Below, piece by piece: positions 5,086 to 10,572 of a DNA stretch of 13,975 bases. Positions within the stretch are counted from its first letter, which is position 1. Each line of letters starts with the position of its first letter. The notes beneath the pieces are model-generated. The model saw nothing but the letters and a program-made list of their open reading frames with translations. It was not told where the DNA came from and ran no database searches. The translations under genes were made by a program, and so were the position numbers. This DNA comes from Candidatus Staskawiczbacteria bacterium (GTDB taxonomy: Bacteria; Patescibacteriota; Minisyncoccia; Minisyncoccales; Staskawiczbacteraceae): contig CALRFZ010000020.1 of NCBI GenBank assembly GCA_943357015.1, positions 1-13,975 on the forward strand. The letters are read 5' to 3'.

Positions 5086-5320
5086 GGTATATAATATTGT
5101 TAAAAAGATTCCAAAAGGAAAGGTGTTAAGTTATAGAGATGTTGCAGAAAAGTTAGGTAATCCAAAAGCTTATCGGGCTGTAGGAAGTGCTTTAAAGAAA
5201 AATTTTAATTCAGAAATTCCCTGTCATAGAGTTGTTAAAGTAAATGGGAAAATTGGGCAATATAATAGAGGGGTTGAAAAAAAACTTGAATTGCTAAAAG
5301 GTGAGGGGGTAATTAAATAA
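5066..5320 (+). CDS. O6-alkylguanine-DNA alkyltransferase, DNA-binding domain only (MGMT family)
   Basis: 84 residues, equal to the C-terminal domain of Ogt/MGMT without the RNase-H-like N-terminal domain. Visible features: the winged-helix core FQSKVYNIVKKIPKGKVLSY, the arginine finger in AYRAVGSALKKN (R37), and the alkyl-acceptor motif IPCHRVV with C53. Alkyltransferase-like (ATL) proteins of similar size have Trp in place of this Cys, so this one should still be able to accept an alkyl group. The end, GKIGQYNRGVEKKLELLKGEGV, is the normal family C-terminus. It overlaps the restored end of the Nudix gene by 20 nt, shares the polX transcript, and ends at a strong terminator. No Shine-Dalgarno sequence is evident, so coupling to the upstream gene is likely. 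Confidence 0.9.
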   Translation: MTLFQSKVYNIVKKIPKGKVLSYRDVAEKLGNPKAYRAVGSALKKNFNSEIPCHRVVKVNGKIGQYNRGVEKKLELLKGEGVIK

Positions 5321-5351
5321 AACAAAAACCGCCTTTGGCGGTTTTTGTTTT
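5319..5351. terminator. bidirectional terminator between the polX and infC operons
   Basis: AAAACAAAAACCGCC (5319-5333) pairs perfectly with GGCGGTTTTTGTTTT (5337-5351), 15 bp, loop TTT. The A/T-rich flanks give a T-run in both directions. It lies between the convergent alkyltransferase and rplT stop codons and overlaps both by one or two bases. Confidence 0.9.
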
Positions 5352-5706
5352 ATTTGCTTTCCTGCTTAACTTCTTCTACAATTTTTTCAAATACACTAGG
5401 ATATTGTTTGATTAATTCAGATAGTATTTTTCTATCAATTTCTATTTTTTTTAAGTCCAAACCGTGAATTAATTTGCTATAGTTAATTCCCAATTTTCTG
5501 GCGGCGGCGTTAATTTGTAATTGCCAAAGTTGGCGGAAATCTCGCTTTTTTACTTTTCTATCTCTGTATGAATATGTCCAAGCGTGCCTTAGCGCATCTT
5601 TAGCTAATTTGTATTTTGATTTTCTACCGTACTTAAAACCTTTGGCATGTTTTAATAAATGCTTTCTGTGTTTATGGGCAGTAGCTCCTTTTTTGACTCT
5701 TGTCAT
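5350..5706 (-). CDS. rplT: 50S ribosomal protein L20 (bL20)
   Basis: 118 residues, standard length. The N-terminal extension TRVKKGATAHKHRKHLLKHAKGF, the YRDRKVKKRDFRQLWQLQINAAAR core and GINYSKLIHGL match the family. L20 binds 23S rRNA early in 50S assembly and in well-studied bacteria represses its own operon. It is the last gene of the smpB-ssrA-infC-rpmI-rplT run and ends in the shared terminator. No Shine-Dalgarno sequence is seen before the ATG at 5706. Confidence 0.97.
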   Translation of the reverse strand: MTRVKKGATAHKHRKHLLKHAKGFKYGRKSKYKLAKDALRHAWTYSYRDRKVKKRDFRQLWQLQINAAARKLGINYSKLIHGLDLKKIEIDRKILSELIKQYPSVFEKIVEEVKQESK

Positions 5707-5711
5707 AGCTT

Positions 5712-5830
5712 AAATTTTTAATTTCTAATTTTGAATTTTGAATAAATTTTGAATTCTTAATTTATTTTTTAAAATTAAAAAATTCTGGCTTTATTCGAAA
5801 TTCAAAATTCAGAATTCGAAATTATTTTCA
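5712..5830. repeat. AT-rich palindromic repeat block between rpmI and rplT
   Basis: Variants of AATTTTGAATTTTGAAT and AAATTTTGAATTC on the left (about 5725-5757) recur as reverse complements on the right (TTCGAAATTCAAAATTC, AGAATTCGAAATTA; about 5796-5824), with a central AT-only stretch. The block fills the 126-nt gap between two co-transcribed ribosomal protein genes and would fold into an imperfect hairpin in the mRNA. Confidence 0.7.
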
Positions 5831-5832
5831 AT

Positions 5833-6021
5833 TTATGTTTGCAAATAACGTTTAACTCGTTTGGTTTCTGATTTGGAAAGCGCAATCCATTTTCTTCCTT
5901 TTCGTTTATCTTGGCCGGTTTTTTTGGCGCGATAATGATTCTGACCAGAAAGTCTTCTTAAAATTTTTCCAGTACCAGTAATTTTAAATCTCTTGATAAT
6001 TGCCTTTTTTGTTTTATTCAT
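5833..6021 (-). CDS. rpmI: 50S ribosomal protein L35 (bL35)
   Basis: 62 residues, very basic. KRFKITGTGKILRR and the end SKSETKRVKRYL match bL35. The usual opening M-P-K-(M/L)-K-T-(H/N) is MNKTKKAI here, which is a slight divergence. It sits in the conserved order infC-rpmI-rplT, which supports the call. Repeat blocks occupy the intergenic gaps on both sides. Confidence 0.93.
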   Translation of the reverse strand: MNKTKKAIIKRFKITGTGKILRRLSGQNHYRAKKTGQDKRKGRKWIALSKSETKRVKRYLQT

Positions 6022-6026
6022 ATGCG

Positions 6027-6100
6027 AAGTTTAAAAGTTATAAAGTTTAAAAGTATAAAGTTTGGTATTTCTTAACTTTAAAACTTGATAACTTTAAACT
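6027..6100. repeat. AT-rich tandem/palindromic repeat block between infC and rpmI
   Basis: On the left are about 15-bp tandem units: AAGTTTAAAAGTTAT (6027-6041), AAAGTTTAAAAGTAT (6042-6056) and a partial third. On the right, AACTTTAAAACTTGATAACTTTAAACT (6074-6100, quoted in part: AACTTTAAAACTTG) is their imperfect reverse complement. The sequence family differs from the block at 5712-5830. It would form a hairpin in the transcript just before rpmI. Confidence 0.75.
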
Positions 6101-6106
6101 ATTCTT

Positions 6107-6616
6107 TTATTCTTTTGAAACGATTGCTGTAAAGCCCTTTGGTTCTCGCTTTAATTCACGCTCTACTTTGATGGGAATTAATTTATCAGTGGTTTCTAGA
6201 AAAAATATAACCTTGCTTTTTGCCAGGTCTCCCATAGCTTTTTCTCGTCCTTTAAGCACCATGCTAACTTTTACCTTATCTCCGCCTTTTAAAAACTTTT
6301 CTGCTTGCTTAGCTTTAACTTCAATGTCATGCGGAGAAATATTAAACCCAATTTGTATTTCTTTAAGTTTTGTAATTTTGGTATTAACTTTTATTTTTCG
6401 TTCTTTCTTTTGCAGAGAATAAAGGTACTTACCGTAATTGCCAATGCGACAAACTGGCGGTTCTACTTTTTCAGTTACTTGAATTAAATCTAAGCCCTGA
6501 GATTTTGCCAGTTCAATGGCTGAAAAAATATTCATAATTCCCAGCTGTTCGCCAGCTGAGCCAATAACCCTCACTTCTTTTGCCCGTATGAAATTGTTGA
6601 TAGCTACTTTTTCCAA
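6107..6616 (-). CDS. infC: translation initiation factor IF-3
   Basis: 169 residues. Opening FIRAKEVRVIGSAGEQLGIM (9-28), EPPVCRIGNYGKYLY (52-66), KKERKIK, and the C-terminal domain from KEIQIGFNISPHD to LKREPKGFTAIV are all conserved IF3 features. IF3 binds the 30S subunit, prevents premature 50S joining and discriminates against non-standard start codons. The family N-terminus aligns to a TTG at 6614-6616, because no ATG or GTG lies suitably upstream; an in-frame ATT (AUU) sits four codons earlier. Rare infC starts are the basis of IF3 self-regulation in other bacteria. The start lies 23 nt after the tmRNA 3' end, so it is probably expressed from the smpB-ssrA transcript. Confidence 0.95.
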   Translation of the reverse strand: MEKVAINNFIRAKEVRVIGSAGEQLGIMNIFSAIELAKSQGLDLIQVTEKVEPPVCRIGNYGKYLYSLQKKERKIKVNTKITKLKEIQIGFNISPHDIEVKAKQAEKFLKGGDKVKVSMVLKGREKAMGDLAKSKVIFFLETTDKLIPIKVERELKREPKGFTAIVSKE

Positions 6617-6639
6617 ATTTTGATTAATTAAGCCTATTG

Positions 6640-6985
6640 TGGAAGCGGCGATATTGAAATCGCGTCCAAATGGCTTGTTAAAATAATTCTACAAATGTAG
6701 TTTGTTTTTTTGTCGAGCATTAAATAATAAACAAACAAAATTTTTAATACCGTAATCCCTTTAAGTTTGAGTAATTTTTAAGGGAAAAAAATTACCTATC
6801 CTGATAATATAACACCCTTTGACCGCCTATCAGGAGTTGACGGGAAGGATGGGCACTAAGCGTAGGCTAATGCCGGTTGCTTTCTAAATAAGTTAGCAAT
6901 TATGTAGTTTCTGAAAGTTTAGCCAGATTTCAGAATACTGGATTTGCTTATTTTAAAAAGTGCACTTGTCGAAACATGCGCCCCC
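6640..6985 (-). ncRNA. ssrA: transfer-messenger RNA (tmRNA)
   Basis: 346 nt, one-piece tmRNA that rescues stalled ribosomes with SmpB. Acceptor stem: GGGGGCG (6985-6979) with CGCTTCC (6647-6641), two G-U pairs, discriminator A at 6640. The conserved TTTCGAC follows the 5' arm. P2: TTAAAATAA (6956-6948) with TTATTTTAA (6686-6678), perfect. Pseudoknot PK1 just before the reading frame: CCAG/CTGG (6941-6938, 6926-6923) interlocked with TTCTGAAA/TTTCAGAA (6935-6928, 6916-6909). A later helix is TCCTGATA/TATCAGGA (6835-6828, 6806-6799). The tag frame is at 6897-6856. The T-arm is GCGAT-TTCAAT-ATCGC, with a 6-nt loop instead of 7. CCA is not encoded (genomic A-CAA), so it must be added. The 5' end is the base after the smpB stop. 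Confidence 0.93.
6856..6897 (-). other. ssrA: tmRNA tag-peptide reading frame (ANLFRKQPALAYA)
   Basis: The resume codon GCT (6897-6895) follows ATAATT, comparable to the sequence before the E. coli resume codon, and the frame runs 13 codons to TAG (6858-6856). The peptide is ANLFRKQPALAYA. The opening Ala-Asn and the Ala-Leu-Ala near the end fit the family. The last residues are A-L-A-Y-A rather than the usual A-L-A-A, and the middle is basic (R-K) rather than acidic. Confidence 0.85.
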
Positions 6986-7426
6986 TTACTTAAATTCACG
7001 TTGAATCTGACGATCTATATCACGATTTTTAATCTGCTCTTTTTTGTCAAATTTTTTCTTGCCACGCGCAAGAGCGAATTCGAGTTTTATCCTACCATGC
7101 TTGGCATAAACTTTCAAGGGGATGAGTGAAAACCCGCGTTCGTTAACCTTACCAATTAAATAATTAATCTCTTTTTTATTGAGTAGAAGCGCGCGAGATT
7201 GCTCTGGATTGTAATTAGCTGGCGCGTTTTTGGGCTGGTAGGCTGGTATTTTAGCGCCAATTAAATATGGTTTTAAGTCGCGAATTACCACATAAGACCC
7301 TGATAAATGCATATGACCGTTTTTAATTGACTTTACTTCTTGACCAATCAAAGCTAACCCAGCTTCGTATTTTTCGAGGACTTGGTAATCAAAGTGGCCC
7401 TTTTTATTTTCAGAATAAATTTGCAT
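6986..7426 (-). CDS. smpB: SsrA-binding protein SmpB
   Basis: 146 residues, standard length. Motifs: ENKKGHFDYQVLEKYEAGLA, LIGQEVKSIKNGHMHLSGSY, the RALLLNKKEI segment, and the basic C-terminal tail ALARGKKKFDKKEQIKNRD. This tail folds as a helix in the mRNA channel of the stalled ribosome. SmpB carries tmRNA to the ribosome, and its partner RNA is encoded directly next to it with no spacer: the stop TAA occupies 6988-6986 and the tmRNA begins at 6985. It is the first gene of the minus-strand operon; the promoter must lie in the 114-nt gap to the divergent acetyltransferase but is not clear-cut. There is no Shine-Dalgarno sequence before the ATG. Confidence 0.97.
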   Translation of the reverse strand: MQIYSENKKGHFDYQVLEKYEAGLALIGQEVKSIKNGHMHLSGSYVVIRDLKPYLIGAKIPAYQPKNAPANYNPEQSRALLLNKKEINYLIGKVNERGFSLIPLKVYAKHGRIKLEFALARGKKKFDKKEQIKNRDIDRQIQREFK

Positions 7427-7464
7427 AATTTTAGTCTATCACTTTTTAAAATTTATAAAACCTG

Positions 7465-7470
7465 TACAAT
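7465..7470 (+). promoter_or_regulatory. possible -10 element of the acetyltransferase gene
   Basis: TACAAT in the divergent intergenic region, preceded by TG. No convincing -35 is visible. A start near 7477 would put a small ATG frame (7482) almost at the 5' end of the mRNA. Confidence 0.3.
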
Positions 7471-7481
7471 ATTCTTAAAAT

Positions 7482-7544
7482 ATGATAAAAGAAATTAATG
7501 TAATTAGCAACTTTACAACTTATATTATAAGGAGTTTACTGTGA
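7482..7544 (+). other. possible 20-codon leader ORF overlapping the acetyltransferase start
   Basis: ATG 7482 opens a frame encoding MIKEINVISNFTTYIIRSLL with TGA at 7542-7544. The stop overlaps the GTG start of the acetyltransferase (GTGA), and the Shine-Dalgarno sequence of that gene lies inside the leader frame. The arrangement would allow translational coupling. There is no ribosome binding site for the leader itself, so it may be chance. Confidence 0.25.
7529..7534 (+). promoter_or_regulatory. strong Shine-Dalgarno site fixing a GTG start
   Basis: AAGGAG lies 6 nt before GTG 7541. It is the only strong Shine-Dalgarno sequence I can find before a gene in this window, and it decides for GTG 7541 over ATG 7586 further in. 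Confidence 0.8.
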
Positions 7545-8023
7545 AATTTTCAGTAAAAAATCAGGTTATAGTTAATATCCGATGGATGATTCGTCGTGAT
7601 ATGCCTGAAATTATTGGTATTGAGCAAGCCAGTTTTGATTACTGCTGGTCTGAAGAGGATTTTTCAAAACACTTATCGCGTCGTAATTGTGTTGCTTATG
7701 TTGCTGAGTGCAGGGAAAAGATTGTTGGTTATTTGGTTTATGAGCTAAACAAAAATAACCTTACCATTCTTAATCTTGCGGTTCACTTGGATTGGCGATG
7801 GAAGAGCGTGGGCACTCAAATGATCAATAAGCTAATTGTTAAATTGGATGGCAAGCGACGTCGAGTTATTAAAATAAATGTGCGGGAAACTAATTTATCC
7901 GCTCAGTTATTTTTACGCCAGAAGTGTTTTTTGGCACAAAGCATCAAGCGAGGCTTTTATTCAGACAGTGGCGAAGACGCCTATGTTATGGAGTATCGCC
8001 TGATTGACGATCAAGATTGGTAA
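7541..8023 (+). CDS. rimI: RimI-like GNAT N-acetyltransferase
   Basis: 160 residues. The opening IRWMIRRDMPEIIGIEQASF, SEEDFSKHLSRRN, the strand LTILNLAV, and INVRETNLSAQLFLRQKCF with the terminal GEDAYVMEYRL fit the RimI group of GNAT proteins, which acetylate the N-terminal Ala of ribosomal protein S18 or related substrates. The overall pattern reminds me strongly of planctomycete RimI-like proteins (from memory, not checked). The acetyl-CoA loop, normally (Q/R)-x-x-G-x-(G/A), reads R86-W-K-S-V-G91: the first Gly is Ser, so cofactor binding may be altered. The gene stands alone, divergent from smpB and closed by its own terminator. Its strong Shine-Dalgarno site and GTG start differ from the neighbours, a possible sign of acquisition. 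Confidence 0.8.
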   Translation: MKFSVKNQVIVNIRWMIRRDMPEIIGIEQASFDYCWSEEDFSKHLSRRNCVAYVAECREKIVGYLVYELNKNNLTILNLAVHLDWRWKSVGTQMINKLIVKLDGKRRRVIKINVRETNLSAQLFLRQKCFLAQSIKRGFYSDSGEDAYVMEYRLIDDQDW

Positions 8024-8027
8024 ATAA

Positions 8028-8051
8028 TTTTATCGGTAATGACCGATAAAA
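8028..8051. other. 10-bp hairpin after the acetyltransferase stop
   Basis: TTTTATCGGT (8028-8037) pairs with ACCGATAAAA (8042-8051), loop AATG. No T-run follows on the plus strand, so it may be a 3'-end stabiliser ahead of the real terminator at 8054-8091. Confidence 0.6.
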
Positions 8052-8053
8052 AT

Positions 8054-8091
8054 AAATCCCTGTGGTTTAGTAATAAGCTCAGGGATTTTTT
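8054..8091 (+). terminator. terminator of the acetyltransferase gene
   Basis: AAATCCCTG (8054-8062) pairs with CAGGGATTT (8080-8088). An inner GGTTTA/TAAGCT helix with G-U pairs closes a GTAA tetraloop. A run of six T follows at 8086-8091. Confidence 0.85.
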
Positions 8092-8093
8092 AG

Positions 8094-8122
8094 TGGAAAA
8101 TTTCCGCAAAATAAGATAGAAT
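8094..8122 (+). promoter_or_regulatory. promoter of the pyrH-argS operon
   Basis: TGGAAA (8094-8099, 4 of 6), a 17-nt spacer, TAGAAT (8117-8122, 5 of 6), directly after the preceding terminator. The predicted start near 8129 leaves a leader of about 48 nt. AAAGG (8166-8170) lies 6 nt before the pyrH ATG. Confidence 0.5.
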
Positions 8123-8176
8123 GATAAAAATCTGTAATTTTGTAATTACTGGTTTGTAAAAGGCAAAAGGTTAATT

Positions 8177-8875
8177 ATGGCTAAAGAAAATATTATTATT
8201 TCATTGGGTGGGTCGCTGGTTTGCCCAGCTGGGTTGCCAGATAAGTCTGGTGGCATTGATGTTGTATTTTTAAAATCATTTAAAAAATTGGTATTAAAAT
8301 ATTTAGATTCTAAAAAGTTTTTTATGTTTGTTGGCGGTGGCGCGGTTTGTCGGGATTATCAAAAAGCCTTATTGGAATTTGGCGCAGATAACAAAGAAAG
8401 GGATTGGATGGGAATTAGTATTTCGCGTTTAAATGCTCAAATTGTAAAACAGGTTTTTACTGAAGTGGCGTTTGATAAAGTGGTAACTGATCCTGTTAAA
8501 AAAGTTAATTCTCGCAAAGATGTAGCAATTTTTGCGGGTTGGAAGCCCGGTTGGTCAACGGATTATTGTAGTGTGATGTTGGCTAAGAATATGGGCATTA
8601 AAACAATTGTTAATTTAACCAATATTGATTACGTTTATGATAAAGATCCGCGCAAATTAAAAGATGCTAAACCCTTTAAAGAAATTGATTGGAAAAGTTT
8701 TCGGCAGATTGTGGGAGATAAATGGACGCCTGGTTTATCGGCGCCATTTGATCCGCGGGCATCTAAAATGGCAGAGATTTTAAAAATTAAAGTAGTGATA
8801 ATTAATGGCGCTTATTTGGAAAGACTTGATAATTTTTTAAATAACAAAACATTTATTGGAACGGTAATTAAATGA
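8177..8875 (+). CDS. pyrH: UMP kinase, archaeal type
   Basis: 232 residues. It phosphorylates UMP to UDP in pyrimidine nucleotide synthesis (amino-acid-kinase fold, cytosolic). ISLGGSL (8-14) and VGGGAVCRDYQ (52-62) are the phosphate-binding loops. GWKPGWSTDYCSVMLA (121-136), LTNIDYVYDKDPRK (147-160) and KWTPGLSAPFDPRAS (182-196) are typical of the archaeal subfamily and unlike the ordinary bacterial PyrH. Archaeal-type UMP kinase is common in CPR genomes and is the best taxonomic marker in this window. The stop TGA overlaps the argS start (ATGA), indicating translational coupling. A weak Shine-Dalgarno sequence AAAGG precedes the ATG. Confidence 0.93.
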   Translation: MAKENIIISLGGSLVCPAGLPDKSGGIDVVFLKSFKKLVLKYLDSKKFFMFVGGGAVCRDYQKALLEFGADNKERDWMGISISRLNAQIVKQVFTEVAFDKVVTDPVKKVNSRKDVAIFAGWKPGWSTDYCSVMLAKNMGIKTIVNLTNIDYVYDKDPRKLKDAKPFKEIDWKSFRQIVGDKWTPGLSAPFDPRASKMAEILKIKVVIINGAYLERLDNFLNNKTFIGTVIK

Positions 8876-10554
8876 ATACTAAAGAGGAAATAAAAAAAAT
8901 AGTTGACTTGGCAGTTTGCAATCTTGCATTGGGTGATTTTAATTTAGATGAAATTGTTATTGTAAAGCCAAATGGGCCACACGGAGATTATGCCACTAAT
9001 GCCTCGTTTTTTTTGGCGGGTAAAATAAAAAAAAATCCAATTGAGGTGTCTGGACTTTTGTTAGGAGAGATTGAGAAAATTAAGTCAGTGAAAATTGATA
9101 GAGTGGAAGCAGTGGGTGGCTTTATAAATTTTTATTTAAAAAAAGAGGTTTTTGATGAAAATATAAACCAGATTTTAAAAGGAAAAAGTAATTTTGGGAA
9201 AAATGATGTATTAAAAAATAAAAAAATAATTGTTGAATATACTGACCCTAATATTTTAAAGGAATTTCATATTGGCCACTTAATGAGTAATGCCATTGGA
9301 GAATCTATTTCACGAATTTTGCAATTTAGTGGCGCAAAGATAAAAAGGGTTACTTGGCAAAGCGATGTTGGAATTAGTATTGCCAAAGCGGTTTTTGGAA
9401 AAATAAAAAATGTGGAATTATCTTGGCAACAAGCATATGTTTTTGGCACCAAAGAATACGAAGAAAATGATTTGGCTAAACAGGAAATTACAGCTTTAAA
9501 TAAAAAGATTTTTGAAAGAAGTGATAAGGTGGTTAATAAAGTTTATGACGAAGGAAAAAAATGGTCTTTAAAGTATTTTGAAAAAATATACGCAACACTT
9601 GGTAGTAAATTTGATTTTTTGATTTTTGAAAGTCAGTCAGTGAATTTAGCCAAAAAAATTATAGCCGATGGCCTTAAAAAAAATATATTTGAAAAGGGTG
9701 ATAATGGAGCAATAATTTTTAAAGGTGAAAAGTATGGCCTACACACGCGCGTGTTTATTAATTCTCAGGGCTTACCAACATATGAAGCCAAAGAAATGGC
9801 TTTGGCAAAAATAAAATATGAAAAATATAAATATGATATGTCGGTGGTAATTACGGGTAATGAAGTAAATGATTATTTTAAAGTTATGATGTGCGCTATG
9901 GCACAAATTTTCCCAGGCCTGCAACAAAAAACTACTCATATTGGCCATGGTATGATGCGCTTGCCCGAAGGTAAAATGTCTTCAAGGTCTGGGACGGCGG
10001 TTACTTTTGAGTCTTTGCTTGATCAGTTAGAAAAAATGGTAGCCGAAAAAATATCAGATCGTGATTTGGCGCAGATAGAGAAAAAAGAAATTTGTGAAAA
10101 AGTAGCAGTTGGGGCGTTAAAGTACTCAATTTTAAAGCAGTCGGCAAATAGCGATATTATTTACAATGCGGAAAAGTCGATTAATTTTCAGGGTGATTCT
10201 GGGCCATATTTGCAATACGCTTTAGCGCGCGCAATTTCAATCTTAAATAAAGCTAAGCAGGAAAAAATTAAAATTTCGCTTGAAAAAATACCAGATCAAA
10301 TTAGCTCTTTTGTAAAGATGATGCTATATTTCCCAGATGTTATTCAAAAAGCGAGTCAAGAATTGGAGCCTCATATTATAGCATTGTATTTAATGGAACT
10401 TGCCAGTGCTTTTAATTATTATTACGCTGAAAATAAAATAGTAGATATTAATGATGAATTCTCGGGTTATAAAGTTGCATTAACTCAAGCTTTTGTGGTG
10501 ATTATAAAAAATGGGCTGTGGTTGCTTGGAGTGCCAGTTTTAGAAAAAATGTAA
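8872..10554 (+). CDS. argS: arginyl-tRNA synthetase
   Basis: 560 residues, full length. The enzyme charges tRNA-Arg. The N-terminal ArgRS-specific domain spans about 1-95 (GPHGDYATNASFFLAG, then VGGFINFYL). The class I catalytic domain has the HIGH motif intact in PNILKEFHIGHLMSN (H133-H136), while KMSKS appears as K368-M-S-S-R in LPEGKMSSRSG. VITGNEVNDYFKVM lies just upstream. The C-terminal DALR-type anticodon-binding domain spans about 440-560 (GPYLQYALARAISIL, ALYLMELASAFNYYY). It is coupled to pyrH by the 4-nt ATGA overlap. The gene downstream starts 18 nt after the stop, so the transcript probably continues. Confidence 0.95.
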   Translation: MNTKEEIKKIVDLAVCNLALGDFNLDEIVIVKPNGPHGDYATNASFFLAGKIKKNPIEVSGLLLGEIEKIKSVKIDRVEAVGGFINFYLKKEVFDENINQILKGKSNFGKNDVLKNKKIIVEYTDPNILKEFHIGHLMSNAIGESISRILQFSGAKIKRVTWQSDVGISIAKAVFGKIKNVELSWQQAYVFGTKEYEENDLAKQEITALNKKIFERSDKVVNKVYDEGKKWSLKYFEKIYATLGSKFDFLIFESQSVNLAKKIIADGLKKNIFEKGDNGAIIFKGEKYGLHTRVFINSQGLPTYEAKEMALAKIKYEKYKYDMSVVITGNEVNDYFKVMMCAMAQIFPGLQQKTTHIGHGMMRLPEGKMSSRSGTAVTFESLLDQLEKMVAEKISDRDLAQIEKKEICEKVAVGALKYSILKQSANSDIIYNAEKSINFQGDSGPYLQYALARAISILNKAKQEKIKISLEKIPDQISSFVKMMLYFPDVIQKASQELEPHIIALYLMELASAFNYYYAENKIVDINDEFSGYKVALTQAFVVIIKNGLWLLGVPVLEKM

Positions 10555-10572
10555 AATTAATAGTTGTTAATT

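Noticed and set aside
6168..6487. Plus-strand frames of 60-84 codons over infC
   Set aside because: Antisense to the clearly conserved IF3 gene, without signals of their own.
6944..7129. Plus-strand 61-codon frame over the tmRNA 5' end and smpB
   Set aside because: Antisense to a well-supported tmRNA and SmpB.
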